This document shows, in pieces, positions 9,048-20,165 of a DNA stretch of 64,000 nt (position 1 is the first letter of the stretch; each line of letters opens with the position of its first letter). The translations under genes were made by a program, and so were the position numbers. Origin of the DNA: CADEDH01 sp965216205 (lineage in GTDB: Bacteria > Actinomycetota > Acidimicrobiia > Acidimicrobiales > SZUA-35). The notes beneath the pieces were generated by a model. The model was not told where the DNA came from. It saw nothing but the letters and a program-made list of their open reading frames with translations, and made no database searches. The DNA lies in assembly GCA_965216205.1 (NCBI GenBank), contig OZ244139.1:2418001-2482000 (forward strand), read 5' to 3'.

Positions 9048-9448
9048 TGGGTCTTGTCGGCGATGGACCGATCGTGATGGTCGATGACGACGAGCTCGAT
9101 ATCGAGATCGTCGCCCGTTGTTTGGCCAAGTCGAACCTGAGGAACCGGTTCGTCGCGTTCGAGGACGCGCACGACTTTCTCGACTACATGGACAGGGTCG
9201 CGGATGGAGAGGAAGAGATGCCGGCGATCGTGCTCGTCGATATCAACATGCCCCGCATGAGCGGGTTCGAGGTAGTCGGGCGGCTCCGCCTGCGCGACGA
9301 GTTTCGCGACGACCCGTTCGTCTACTTCTTGTCGAACTCGGACAGCCCTAGGGACAAGGAGATGGCGCACGAGTTCGGCGCTCCGTACCACGAGAAGTCG
9401 CTGCGAACCAAGGAGTACGTGGACTTCCTCAACAACCTCGCTGCCTGA
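9044..9448 (+). CDS. Single-domain response regulator (Rcp1/CheY-like)
   Basis: A stand-alone receiver of 134 residues with acidic residues MVDDDELD, phospho-acceptor Asp66 in VLVDINMPRMSG, Ser/Thr position in YFLSNSD, and Lys in HEKSL (the usual KP is KS). It has no output domain, so it must act by protein contact or phosphotransfer. The length and the insertion before the Asp strand resemble the Rcp1-type partners of bacterial phytochrome kinases. It is translationally coupled to the PAS kinase. Its stop codon directly abuts that of the convergent hydrolase. Confidence 0.92.
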   Translation: MMGLVGDGPIVMVDDDELDIEIVARCLAKSNLRNRFVAFEDAHDFLDYMDRVADGEEEMPAIVLVDINMPRMSGFEVVGRLRLRDEFRDDPFVYFLSNSDSPRDKEMAHEFGAPYHEKSLRTKEYVDFLNNLAA

Positions 9449-10411
9449 CTACGCCACCCTGTCCACCCGCTCCTCGAGGAACTCGACGATCAGCTCGTTG
9501 AGCCGTTTCGGCTGATCGAAGTGGATCATGTGTCCGGCGTCGTCGATGTCGATGTGGACGAGATCGGCGAACAGCGCAAGGCGCTCGGCGAACTCGGCCG
9601 CGGTCAATCGACGCCGATCCCGCACCGGTCCCTGAGGTCGGTTCCACCAGGTCTCCCACGCCTCCGTGCCGCTCAGCGCCAGTACCGGGGCGGTGATCGC
9701 CGCCCACCGCTCCTCGGTTGCGGCCTGGTCGATCGATGCGGTCCACTCCCAGGTCGTCGGGTCGTGACGCCAGGTCACACCGCCGCCGACCACCGGTTTC
9801 GTCCCCTCGGCGGCCAGGACCCGGGCCCGGCCCGGATCGAGGCGGGCGTGGACGCTCAGCAGCCGCTCGGCCGCCTCGTCGACGCTGGCCAGCACCCGGT
9901 GGCGGGGTGCCGACTGGAGCACGCCGAGCATCTCGCGTGCCCGCTGCCGGCGACCATCGGCCGAGCCGTCGTTGAGCACTGCGGGCGGACCCAGCCCCTC
10001 GATGAGGACGACCGCTCGAGGCCGCTCGGGGAAGAGGCCGGCGTAGTTCGCGACCGAGTGCCCGCCGAGGCTGTGGCCGATCAGGACCGGGTCCGAGGCG
10101 TCGACCTGATCGAGCACGCCGGCCAGGTCGGCCACGAAGTGCAGGCCGGAGTAGGCACCCGGATGGCTCGACCGGCCGTGGCCGCGGGCGTCGAAGGTGA
10201 TCACCCGGTACCGGTCGGCGAGTGCATCGACCAGCGGCGCGAGGCTCCTGGCCACATCGGCCATCCCGTGCAGCAGCACGGCGGTACCGGCACTGACCGG
10301 AGGCGCGCCATGGTCGTAGACCGCGAGCTCGGCCCGGCCCACGCGCAACATCTCGGGGTCGGGCCAGGAGGTCGTGTCGGCGTCGGGCACGAGCGTCGAA
10401 GCTATCCCCAC
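9449..10411 (-). CDS. Alpha/beta-fold hydrolase
   Basis: A 320-residue protein with the oxyanion segment VLLHGMADVARS, the strand ITFDARGHGRSSHPG and the nucleophile elbow IGHSLGGHS (serine nucleophile). The C-terminal catalytic His lies in DIDDAGHMIHFDQP. No signal peptide is seen. Substrates of this broad family range from esters to epoxides and cannot be told here. The start is GTG 10411; a later ATG (MLRVGRAELAVYD) is possible. It points away from rpsA and towards the response regulator. Confidence 0.85.
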   Translation of the reverse strand: MGIASTLVPDADTTSWPDPEMLRVGRAELAVYDHGAPPVSAGTAVLLHGMADVARSLAPLVDALADRYRVITFDARGHGRSSHPGAYSGLHFVADLAGVLDQVDASDPVLIGHSLGGHSVANYAGLFPERPRAVVLIEGLGPPAVLNDGSADGRRQRAREMLGVLQSAPRHRVLASVDEAAERLLSVHARLDPGRARVLAAEGTKPVVGGGVTWRHDPTTWEWTASIDQAATEERWAAITAPVLALSGTEAWETWWNRPQGPVRDRRRLTAAEFAERLALFADLVHIDIDDAGHMIHFDQPKRLNELIVEFLEERVDRVA

Positions 10412-10584
10412 ACCGGGGTTGGCGGGGAAGTTGTGCTCGCAACCCGCTTCCGCCAGGTAGGATGACCCTGGTCGAGAACGTCTCGGCCCTGCCGCCGTGC
10501 GCCGATTTCGGCAGTTGGCGGGCTTCGCCGCCCGTGCGCCGACCCGGCCAGTCGTCAGCTCTACGAAAGCAACCGTCCTCTCCC

Positions 10585-12000
10585 GTGTCCACTACCGAAA
10601 TCAGCCATGCAGTGAACTCCGAACAGCTCGAAAGTGAAAGCGCCCTCGATCAGCAGGCGGGTGGTGAGCCCGCCCCCGGTGACAGCACGGCCGACGGCTA
10701 CACCCCACGCCAGATAACGGCCAACGATCTCGAGGGATCGCTCGACGACGCCTATGCCGCATCGATGGTCGTCGTCGACGACGGTCAACTCGTCACCGGC
10801 ACCGTGGTCCGGGTCGACCGGGACGAGGTGTTGCTCGACATCGGCTACAAGAGCGAAGGCGTCATCCCGTCTCGCGAGCTGTCGATCCGCAACGACGTCG
10901 ACCCCGGCGAGGTCGTGTCGATCGGTGATGAGCTCGAGGCGCTCGTGCTGCAGAAGGAGGACAAGGAGGGTCGGCTGCTCCTGTCGAAGAAGCGGGCGCA
11001 GTACGAGCGGGCGTGGGGAACGATCGAGGAGGTCAAGGAGCGCGACGGTGTCGTTTCCGGGCCGGTGATCGAGGTGGTGAAGGGCGGTCTCATCCTCGAC
11101 ATCGGACTTCGGGGCTTCCTCCCGGCATCGCTCGTGGAGCTGCGCCGGGTGCGCGACCTCCAGCCCTATGTCGGTCGATCCCTCGACGCCAAGATCATCG
11201 AGCTCGACAAGAACCGCAACAACGTCGTGCTGTCCCGTCGGGCCTATCTCGAGGAGACCCAGAAGGAGCAGCGCGAGGACTTCCTGGCGAACCTCACCCC
11301 TGGCGAGGTCCGTAGCGGTGTGGTGTCGTCGGTCGTGAACTTCGGTGCGTTCGTCGATCTCGGCGGAATGGACGGTCTCATCCACGTGTCGGAGCTGTCG
11401 TGGAAGCACGTCGACCACCCCGGATCGGTCGTGGCCGTCGGCGATGAGGTGACCGTGCAGGTGCTCGAGGTCGACCTCGACCGGGAGCGGATCAGCCTCT
11501 CGCTGAAGGCCACCCAGCAGGATCCGTGGCAGGAGTTCGCCTCCACCCACCGGGTCGGCGAGCTGGTCTACGGCCGGGTCACCAAGCTCGTGCCGTTCGG
11601 CTCGTTCGTCCAGGTGGGCGATGGGATCGAGGGGCTCGTCCACATATCGGAGATGTCGGCCCATCACGTCGATCTGCCCGAGCAGGTCGTGACCCCGGGC
11701 GAGGAGTTGTGGGTCAAGATCATCGACATCGACCTCCAGCGTCGCCGCATCAGCCTCTCGATCAAGCAGGCGGCCGAAGGTGGCGTGGTGGCCCAGGAGT
11801 ACCAGGAGCACTTCGGCGAGCACGCCTTCGACGACGAGGGCAACTACATCGGCCCGACCGAGGTCGATCCGGCCACCGAGGCCGCATGGGCCGAGTACTA
11901 CGAGGAGCTCGAGGGGGGCGGCAATCCGACCGAACCCACCGCCGAGCAACCCGCCGGCGATGCCGTCGTCTACGAGGCTGGTCCCGACTCGGACGACTGA
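10585..12000 (+). CDS. rpsA: 30S ribosomal protein S1
   Basis: Ribosomal protein S1 binds mRNA and helps load it on the 30S subunit. From GTG 10585 the protein has 471 residues with four S1 RNA-binding domains, at about 60-135, 150-220, 236-306 and 322-392. Domains three and four carry the clearest signatures, such as VVNFGAFVDLGGMDGLIHVS and VPFGSFVQVGDGIEGLVHIS. An acidic tail follows. The frame is open further upstream, but the sequence before GTG 10585 (Arg/Ser/Pro-rich) does not look like S1. A strong terminator follows the stop. Confidence 0.97.
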   Translation: MSTTEISHAVNSEQLESESALDQQAGGEPAPGDSTADGYTPRQITANDLEGSLDDAYAASMVVVDDGQLVTGTVVRVDRDEVLLDIGYKSEGVIPSRELSIRNDVDPGEVVSIGDELEALVLQKEDKEGRLLLSKKRAQYERAWGTIEEVKERDGVVSGPVIEVVKGGLILDIGLRGFLPASLVELRRVRDLQPYVGRSLDAKIIELDKNRNNVVLSRRAYLEETQKEQREDFLANLTPGEVRSGVVSSVVNFGAFVDLGGMDGLIHVSELSWKHVDHPGSVVAVGDEVTVQVLEVDLDRERISLSLKATQQDPWQEFASTHRVGELVYGRVTKLVPFGSFVQVGDGIEGLVHISEMSAHHVDLPEQVVTPGEELWVKIIDIDLQRRRISLSIKQAAEGGVVAQEYQEHFGEHAFDDEGNYIGPTEVDPATEAAWAEYYEELEGGGNPTEPTAEQPAGDAVVYEAGPDSDD

Positions 12001-12017
12001 CTCCGACCGATCGTGAG

Positions 12018-12042
12018 AAGGCCGCCCTTCGGGGCGGTCTTT
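12018..12042 (+). terminator. Rho-independent terminator of rpsA
   Basis: A GC-rich stem GGCCGCCC / GGGCGGTC closed by a TTCG tetraloop is followed by TTT and then a T-rich stretch (CGTTTTCACGCCTTTTT). It begins 18 bp after the rpsA stop and separates rpsA from the Tad pilus module. Confidence 0.9.
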
Positions 12043-12147
12043 CGCGTTTTCACGCCTTTTTCTAAGCCCGACACCGATCCGGGCCGACATGACTCCTAAG
12101 TCAGCACGCAGCAGAGCAGTCGATGTGTCTGCCCGACCTAGGAGAGA

Positions 12148-12163
12148 GTCGTGAGTTCACGAC
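12148..12163. promoter_or_regulatory. Palindrome overlapping the cpaB start codon
   Basis: GTCGTGA-GT-TCACGAC is a perfect inverted repeat with 7-bp arms. It contains the GTG start codon of cpaB and lies just after the AGGAGAGA ribosome-binding site. It could be a protein-binding site or a small RNA hairpin limiting initiation at the head of the pilus operon. Upstream, at about 12090-12103, there is also TGACT-CCTA-AGTCA. Confidence 0.5.
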
Positions 12164-13059
12164 GAACCGTGATCCTTATCGTGGCGTTGGTGGTCGGGGC
12201 GGTCGCCGCCTTCGGCCTCCTGAACTACGTCCGAAACGTCGAGGGGTCGGTGTACGACAACGCCGAGCCCGAGGAGGTCTGGGTCGTCCAGCTCCCGATC
12301 CCCAAGGGAACGACGATCGAGCAGGTCATCGACCAGAACATGATCGTGCAGTCGGAGATCCCGAAGGACTTCAAGCCGGCCACTGCGATCGTCGACCCGC
12401 AGACCGAGCTGGCCGGGCTCGTGGCGGTGGCGGATCTGCCGCCCAACGCAACGCTCGTCACCGGCAACTTCGTCCTCCCCACGATCGTGAACACCGGTAT
12501 CACCGACCGGCTCGAGGAGAAGGGCATGGTCACGATGACCTTCAGCGTGGACCAGGTCCGGGGCGTCGCCTACCAGATCGAGCCCGGCGACTTCGTGAAC
12601 ATCCTCGACGTCGAGGGCATCGAGGACGCCGAGACGCCGGCCGCAGCTCCCGGTGACCCCGTCGCCGGCGAAGGGGTGCCACTCGGCGGCCAGCTCGCCG
12701 GGTTCGGCGTCGACGGCAACGCCACGTTCGACCAGCTCGCCCGCTACGTCTACCAGAAGGCCGAGGTCCTCTCGATCGACCGGGCACTGACCCCGGACCT
12801 CGGCGAGACCACCGAAGAGGACGGCACGGTGGAGCCGGTGGCCCGCAACGGCGGGATGATCACCCTGGCCGTGCCGCCCGACGCCGTGCAGCTGCTCCTG
12901 AGCGTCGACCCGGCCGACCTCTACCTCTCGCTCGTGCCGCGGAACTACGAACCGATCCCCCTGCCGCCGATCGACTACAGCGTGCAGGTGCTGCCCGGCG
13001 AGGACGAGACGCGGTTGACGCCCTACGGACCGGGCGGCGACGAGAGCAACCCCGAGTGA
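12151..13059 (+). CDS. cpaB: Flp/Tad pilus assembly protein CpaB (RcpC-like)
   Basis: First gene of the Tad pilus module. The 302-residue protein has one N-terminal membrane anchor (about residues 6-26, VILIVALVVGAVAAFGLL), followed by an SAF-like domain (about 42-115) and the RcpC/CpaB region with the phrase VTMTFSVDQVRGVAYQIEPG. CpaB homologues act outside the membrane in pilus biogenesis. The ribosome-binding site is AGGAGAGA and the start is GTG 12151. No lipobox is present. Confidence 0.88.
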   Translation: MSSRRTVILIVALVVGAVAAFGLLNYVRNVEGSVYDNAEPEEVWVVQLPIPKGTTIEQVIDQNMIVQSEIPKDFKPATAIVDPQTELAGLVAVADLPPNATLVTGNFVLPTIVNTGITDRLEEKGMVTMTFSVDQVRGVAYQIEPGDFVNILDVEGIEDAETPAAAPGDPVAGEGVPLGGQLAGFGVDGNATFDQLARYVYQKAEVLSIDRALTPDLGETTEEDGTVEPVARNGGMITLAVPPDAVQLLLSVDPADLYLSLVPRNYEPIPLPPIDYSVQVLPGEDETRLTPYGPGGDESNPE

Positions 13060-13099
13060 CGACTCCCCGCCTGAACGAACCACCCCCGGAGACTTGGAC

Positions 13100-14401
13100 A
13101 TGACCGATCAGGACGTCGGCGACTTCACCAACTTCAGTTTCGACGACTTCGGTCTCGACACCCAGCTCGACGAGGAGCTGAACGCGGCCAACGAGGACAG
13201 CCAGATCGCGGGCGTGTCCCTCGCGGTCGTCGACAGCGACCAGGCGGTCCGCGACTACCTGGGTGGTCTGTTCAACCGGCGGGTCGATTCGGCTGGCTCG
13301 CTCGGCGAGATCGAGACCCGGCTCGGTCTGTCCCCGATCGTCGTGGTCCTCGGGCCGTCCTGCGCCGACGCCGAGTCGTTGGCCGTCGTGGACGGCTGGA
13401 CACGGGATCACGGCAACGTCGGAACGGTGCTCGTCACCGCCGAACTGACGACCGATCTCCTCCAGCGGGCGCTCCGGGTCGGCATTCGTGACGTGCTCGC
13501 CGCACCGATCGACCAGCAGAACCTCATCGAGACCGTCGAGCGGATCGCCGACGGGCTCGTCACCAGCGAGACCGGCACCGCAGCGCCTTCCGCCGCGACG
13601 TTCCAGCCGTCCGATGACGGCGAGCTCGGTAAGGTGATCTCGATCTTCTCGACCAAAGGTGGCTCCGGCAAGTCGGTCACCGCGACCAACATGGGGGTCG
13701 TGATGGCCCAGCGGTCAGATCGGCCCGTGGTCCTGATCGATGGTCATCTGCAGCTCGGCGATGTCGCCGTGATGCTCAAGCTCCAGCCACAGCACACGGT
13801 GATGGACGCTGTCGCCCAGATCGACAACGCCGACGCCCAGATGCTGCAGGCCCTGATGACCGTCCACGAACCCAGTGGACTGCTGGTCCTGCCGGCCCCG
13901 GTCGAACCGACGTTCGCCGAGGAGGTGTCGGGTGAGCAACTCGCCCGCCTCATCGAGGTCATCCGCACGTTCGCTGGCCACGTGCTCGTCGACCTCCCGG
14001 CGGTCTTCAACGATGTCGTCCTCAGCGTGGTCGAGACCTCCGACGAGATCGTTCTCGTGGCCGGTCTCGACATCCCCAACATCAAGAACGTGAAGATCGG
14101 CCTGAGCACCCTGGCGATGCTCGACGTGCCGACCGAGAAGCTCCACCTCGTGCTCAATCGGGCCGACTCGAAGGTCAAGCTCGACGTGGCCGAAGTGGAG
14201 AAGACGTTGAAGGTCGCCGCGGTCGCCCATGTGCCATCCGATGTGGTGGTGCCGATCTCGGTCAACAAGGGCTCGCCCGTGGTGCTCTCGGCCAACAAGT
14301 CGGGCGTCGCCCGTGCCTTCGAGCAACTGGCCCTGCGATTCCTCGACGGCGCCGGATCCCCGGTGACCGACGCGCCGAGCAAGCGGCGCTTCTTCGGCTG
14401 A
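13100..14401 (+). CDS. tadZ: TadZ/CpaE-type pilus localisation ATPase
   Basis: A 433-residue MinD/ParA-superfamily protein. Residues about 35-155 form a receiver-like domain (SLAVVDSDQAVRDYLGG). The ATPase domain carries the deviant Walker A motif STKGGSGKSVTATNM near residue 184, then VVLIDGHLQLGDVAVML and the VLVDLPAVF strand. TadZ homologues place the pilus machine, often at a pole, and interact with TadA. ATG 13100 with GGAG eight bases upstream is preferred over TTG 13094. Confidence 0.9.
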   Translation: MTDQDVGDFTNFSFDDFGLDTQLDEELNAANEDSQIAGVSLAVVDSDQAVRDYLGGLFNRRVDSAGSLGEIETRLGLSPIVVVLGPSCADAESLAVVDGWTRDHGNVGTVLVTAELTTDLLQRALRVGIRDVLAAPIDQQNLIETVERIADGLVTSETGTAAPSAATFQPSDDGELGKVISIFSTKGGSGKSVTATNMGVVMAQRSDRPVVLIDGHLQLGDVAVMLKLQPQHTVMDAVAQIDNADAQMLQALMTVHEPSGLLVLPAPVEPTFAEEVSGEQLARLIEVIRTFAGHVLVDLPAVFNDVVLSVVETSDEIVLVAGLDIPNIKNVKIGLSTLAMLDVPTEKLHLVLNRADSKVKLDVAEVEKTLKVAAVAHVPSDVVVPISVNKGSPVVLSANKSGVARAFEQLALRFLDGAGSPVTDAPSKRRFFG

Positions 14402-14432
14402 CCTCGGACGAACGAACGACTAACAGGAGTGA

Positions 14433-15808
<1,376 letters not shown>

Positions 15809-15812
<4 letters not shown>

Positions 15813-17776
15813 CACGCCCCGCCCACCGCTTCCGTTCGCGCCGACGCCGGTCTGCGCTGCTCATCGTGGCACTCGTCGCGCTGGTCGCCGCGTTGCTGCC
15901 GGCGGGCGCCGCGGTCGCCGAGTCCGGCGAGGCTGTGAGCCCGGCCCGTGACCTTCGGGTGACCAAGGCCGACGCCACGACCGGCGACGTTCGCCTGTTC
16001 GTCGCCGGCGCTGACACCACCGTCGACGCCGGCGAGGTCACCCTCAGCTCGGACGGCGCGCCACTGGACGTGCGCGGCGTCGCCTCGTCGCTGACGACCG
16101 GTGTGCCGACGGAGCTCGTGTTCGTGGTCGACACGAACGCTCGAGCGCAGCGCGGACAGTGGCTCGACCAGGTCAAGGGCGAGCTCCAGCGAGCGGTCGA
16201 CGGGCTCCCTCCCACGACCTCGGTCGGGATCGTCGCCGCTGGCGACAGCGCGCTGATCAGTACCCGTCTCACCGACGACCGGGCCCGCATCGCCGAGGCG
16301 ATCGCCGAGCTCTCGAGCCGGAACTCCTCGGTTCTGGTGAACGGGTTGGACCGCGCCGGCTCGCTGTTCTCGAGCGACCCCGGCGTGGTCAGGGGCGTGG
16401 TGGTCTTGGCGACCGGCCCGGACACCGGCTCGCAGGCGACGCTCGACCAGGCGCAGGTCGATCTCGTGCAACGCGGCGCCCAGCTCGTGACCCTCAGCTA
16501 CGACGGCGGCGACCCGCAGTTCGCGTCGATCATGGGCCGGGTCGGCGGCAACGACGTGCAGCTCGCCGCCGACGGTGACACGGGCGCTGCGCTCGACGAA
16601 GCCGTCGGGCTCGCCGCCGACCGGTTGATCGTCACGTTCGCCGGGATCGTCGGGATCGGAGAGCGGACGAATGTGAGCCTCGCGGTCGGGCAGTCCACGA
16701 CCGAGTTCTCGTACCCGGGTGGGACCTTGACCGACATCCCGGTCCAGCTCTCGCCGCTGTCCGAGTCGGCCCCCACCGGCCTCGCCTTCTTCCGGACCTC
16801 GGCCGGGCTGTACCTGGCGCTCCTCCTCGCCTTCATCGGCATCGCCGCCGGTGTCTGGTCGCTCGGCTCGATCATGGCCGGTTCGGAGAACACCCTCGAC
16901 GGTGTCCTCGCCCGGTACAGCGAGGGAACGCTCGATGCGTCCGACCCCGACGAGATGGAGGAGCTGATCGTGCAATCGGCGCTCCTCCAGCGAGCGGTCT
17001 CGTTCAGCGAGAACTTCGCTGAGCGGCGCGGCTTCCTGGCCAGGGTCGAGGAGCTGCTCGAACGGGCGAACATCCCGGTTCGGGCCGGCGAGGCGATGTT
17101 CCTCAACGCCGCGATCGTGGTCCTCGTCGGCGGACTGATGCTCGCACTCACCAGGAGCCCCCTCGCTGCGTTGCTGTTCGGGTTGGGCGCCGGCGGCCTC
17201 GCGCTCTTCGTCGTCCGCTTCCTGGGACGTCGGCGCTTCAAGGCGTTCGAGTCGCAGCTACCCGACACCCTGCAACTCCTCGCCGGCACGCTCCGTGCCG
17301 GCTACTCGTTGCCCCAGGGCTTCGAGGTGGTGTCGAAGGAGATCGCCGATCCGATGGGTCAGGAGCTCCGCCGCTCGATGACCGAGGCCCGCCTCGGCCG
17401 GGAGATCGAGGAGAGCCTCAGCGGGGTGGCCGAACGCATGTCGAGCGCCGACTTCGCCTGGGCGGTCATGGCGATCGGCATCCAGCGGGAGGTCGGTGGC
17501 AACCTCAGCGAACTGCTCATGAGCGTGTCCGACACGATGATCGCCCGGGAGCGGCTCAAGCGGGAGATCGCAGCGCTGACCGCAGAGGGGAAGCTCTCCG
17601 CCGGTGTGCTGTCGGCGTTGCCGCCGGGCCTGGGCGTGATCATGTGGATCCTCAACCCGGAGTATGTCGGCGTGCTGTTCAGCGAGTTCCTCGGGAACAT
17701 CCTGCTCGGCCTCGGGACGGTCTCAGCCCTCGTCGGGCTGGCGTGGATGAAGAAGGTGATCACCGTCGATGTCTAG
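15809..17776 (+). CDS. tadB: Fusion: secreted von Willebrand A-like domain + TadB inner-membrane platform
   Basis: 655 residues, about twice a usual TadB. A signal peptide (LLIVALVALVAALLPAGAAVA, about 18-37) leads to an extracytoplasmic region with a von Willebrand A-like core at about 95-270 (ELVFVVDTN, VGIVAAGDSALISTRL, VVVLATGPDTG). The metal-binding DxSxS motif is degenerate (DTNAR). A membrane segment near 335-355 then leads to the TadB/GspF part: helices around 430-475, the cytoplasmic domain LPDTLQLLAGTLRAGYSL, and C-terminal helices. TadB forms the membrane platform with TadC. The extra domain could contact the pilus or cell wall; that is inference. Confidence 0.88.
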
Positions 17777-18710
17777 TCTGCTCTCATCGGTGCCAGCGGA
17801 GTTGTGGGTCGGGCTCGGGGGCGCGGCCGTCGGTCTCGGCCTGTTCTTCCTCCTGAGCCAGTTCGAGGAGCGGAGCACCGCCCGATCGACCCTCCGACAG
17901 CTCGACGACTACGAGGTTGAGGACCAGCGGGAGAAGGAGCTGCTCGCCCCGCTCCGCAAGCGGATCCTCAGCCCGGCGCTGGCCGGGTTCGCCCGGTTCG
18001 GCGGGCGGCTCAATCCACCGGAGTACGTGGAGCGCATCCGCGAGAAGCACGTGCAGGCGGGTATCGCCTCCGCCGATCGGGTGGAGCGCTTCCTCGCCGC
18101 CAGGGTGCTCGGCTTCGCCTTCATCCCGTTGTGGGTTCTGTTCGCCTACCTGGTCAACCCGCTCGGCCTCGGCGGCTTCCTGCAGTTCGCGTTCGCCGGT
18201 ACCGGCGCCGCCGTCGGCGCGGTCGGTCCGAGCTCGCGACTGAACGGCAAGGTTCAGGCCAGGCAGAAGGCGATCGGGCGGGCGCTTCCCGACGTGCTCG
18301 ATCTGCTGGTCATCTCCGTCGAGGCCGGACTCGGCTTTGAGCAGGCGGTCGACCGGGTGATCCAGAACGTCCCCGGCGACCTGGCCGACGAGTTCGCCCG
18401 GGTCCTCGGCGAGACCCAGGCCGGCTCGAGCCGGGCCGACGCGCTCCGCGGCATGCAGGAGCGGGTCGATCTCCCCGAGGTTCGCTCGTTCGCCCTCGCG
18501 ATGATCCAGGCCGACACATTCGGTGTCAGCATCGGTCGGGTACTTCGGGCCCAGGCCGACGAGATCCGGGTGAAGCGGCGACAACTCGCCCATGAGAAGG
18601 CCCAGAAGGCGCCGGTCAAGATGATGATCCCGATGGTGCTGTGCATCTTCCCGGCCCTGTTCGTGGTGGTGCTCGGACCGGCGATGATCAACATCTCGAA
18701 GAGTCTCTAG
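17769..18710 (+). CDS. tadC: Tad pilus inner-membrane platform protein TadC
   Basis: A 313-residue type II secretion F-domain protein, the partner of TadB. Membrane segments lie near residues 15-30, 115-160 and 285-308. The GspF core reads ALPDVLDLLVISVEAGLGFE (about 175-195), followed by QADTFGVSIGRVLRAQADEI. It overlaps tadB by 8 bp, so the two are translationally coupled. Confidence 0.93.
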   Translation: MSSLLSSVPAELWVGLGGAAVGLGLFFLLSQFEERSTARSTLRQLDDYEVEDQREKELLAPLRKRILSPALAGFARFGGRLNPPEYVERIREKHVQAGIASADRVERFLAARVLGFAFIPLWVLFAYLVNPLGLGGFLQFAFAGTGAAVGAVGPSSRLNGKVQARQKAIGRALPDVLDLLVISVEAGLGFEQAVDRVIQNVPGDLADEFARVLGETQAGSSRADALRGMQERVDLPEVRSFALAMIQADTFGVSIGRVLRAQADEIRVKRRQLAHEKAQKAPVKMMIPMVLCIFPALFVVVLGPAMINISKSL

Positions 18711-18728
18711 CGGCGAGCGGGTCGGCTC

Positions 18729-20165
18729 ATGGAGGAGCCTCGTGTGGGGAGGCGGGTCGGTACCGTCGACCTCGCCGCCGCGGTCGGCTTCGTGCTCGCC
18801 GTGGTCGGCTTCGCCGTGGGGGCCAGGACGATCGCCGACAACAGCTTCCTGACGCACCTCGCCACGGGCAACCTCATCCTCGACACCGGATCGGTGCCCC
18901 GCGTGGATCCCTACTCGCTGCTCGCGGCCGGCGAGCCGTGGACGGTGCAGAGCTGGTTGGTCAGCCTGACCTACGCGTCCGTCGACCGCGCTGTCGGCGG
19001 CTGGGGAATCCGTGCCCTCCACGGACTTGCCGGCATGGTGATCGTCTGGGGTGTCTGGCGCCTCGTGGCGCCAGCGGAGCAGCTGGTGACCCGGGTGCTG
19101 TTGACCGGCACCGCACTGTTGGTGGGCACGTTCCTGTGGCCGCCGAGGCCGCTCCTCGTGGGGCTCGTGTCGCTCGTGCTGGTCCTCGAGGTCGTCCAGG
19201 GCCGTCGGCGGCCGTTGTGGCTGCTGCCGGTGTTCTGGGTGTGGGTGAACTCGCACGGGTCGTTCGTGCTCGGGGGCGGGCTGATCGCGGCGGTGGCGGT
19301 CGGTGCAGCGATCGACGGGCGCCGGTTGCCCAGCGCTGAGCTGCGACTGTTGGCGATGGCGTGCGCAGGTTGCGTCGCCGGCGCCCTGAACCCAGTGGGA
19401 CCGCGTCTGCTCTGGTTCCCGCTGCAGCTCATGACGAGGCGAGATGCGCTCGACGGGGTCGCCGAGTGGAACCCGCCGACGTTTCGCTCTCCGATCGAAC
19501 TGCTCTACCTCGCCCTGATCGCCGCGCTGGTGCTCGCGGCGAAGCGGCGGGCACCGTGGCGGGCGTTGCTGCCCGCCACGGTGTTCTTCGCCGGCGGCCT
19601 GACCGCCGTCCGCAACCTGGGGCTCGCCACGATCGTCATCGTCGTCATGCTCGCGCCATCGTTCCGTGGCCTGGCGGGCAGCGTCGACGGCTCCATCCGA
19701 GGTCGGTTCCCCGCCGCCGTCGCCGCGATCGGCGTTGCGTTGCTCGTCGTCATCGGAGCGGGTGTGGTTTCCGCCGCACCGGTCGACGTCGCCTCCTACC
19801 CGGTGGCCGAGGTCCGGTGGCTGGACGAGCGCGAGCTGGTGGCCGAGCCCGGGGTTCGGGTGGGTCAGCGCGACCTCGTCGGCAACTACCTGACGCTTCG
19901 CTACGGGTCGACGGCCAACGTCTTCATGGATGACCGGTTCGACTTCCATCCCCAGCAGGTCATCGACGACCACAACGATCTCCTCCTCGGGGGCGATGTG
20001 GGCGAGGTGGTGGCCCGGAACCGGTTCGACGTGTTGCTGTGGGCGACGCCGTCACCCGTGCGACGATGGGTCGAGACGGCACCGGACTGGGAGGTGGTGC
20101 TCGACGGGGACGACTGGTTCGTCGCCTGTCGGACCACGAGCGACCTGTACCGCCGCTGCCGCTAG
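18729..20165 (+). CDS. Polytopic membrane protein, unknown function (478 aa)
   Basis: About ten hydrophobic helices are predicted by eye. The segment GNLILDTGSVPRVDPYS near residue 50, then GEPWTVQSWLVS, and WVWVNSHGSFVLGGG near 170 are hallmarks of a widespread family of uncharacterised membrane proteins resembling glycosyltransferase-C membrane enzymes (acidic/aromatic first loop, NxHG motif). The last about 100 residues are soluble. It lies 18 bp after tadC and is probably transcribed with the pilus genes, so a role in pilus glycosylation or envelope assembly is possible but unproven. Confidence 0.7.
   Translation: MEEPRVGRRVGTVDLAAAVGFVLAVVGFAVGARTIADNSFLTHLATGNLILDTGSVPRVDPYSLLAAGEPWTVQSWLVSLTYASVDRAVGGWGIRALHGLAGMVIVWGVWRLVAPAEQLVTRVLLTGTALLVGTFLWPPRPLLVGLVSLVLVLEVVQGRRRPLWLLPVFWVWVNSHGSFVLGGGLIAAVAVGAAIDGRRLPSAELRLLAMACAGCVAGALNPVGPRLLWFPLQLMTRRDALDGVAEWNPPTFRSPIELLYLALIAALVLAAKRRAPWRALLPATVFFAGGLTAVRNLGLATIVIVVMLAPSFRGLAGSVDGSIRGRFPAAVAAIGVALLVVIGAGVVSAAPVDVASYPVAEVRWLDERELVAEPGVRVGQRDLVGNYLTLRYGSTANVFMDDRFDFHPQQVIDDHNDLLLGGDVGEVVARNRFDVLLWATPSPVRRWVETAPDWEVVLDGDDWFVACRTTSDLYRRCR

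Noticed and set aside
10462..10584. N-terminal extension of ribosomal protein S1
   Set aside because: The frame is open, but the extra 41 residues are Pro/Arg/Ser-rich and unlike S1; GTG 10585 gives a normal start.
17784..19973. Long minus-strand open frame opposite tadC and the membrane-protein gene
   Set aside because: Composition is His/Gln/Arg-rich without domains; the plus strand encodes TadC.
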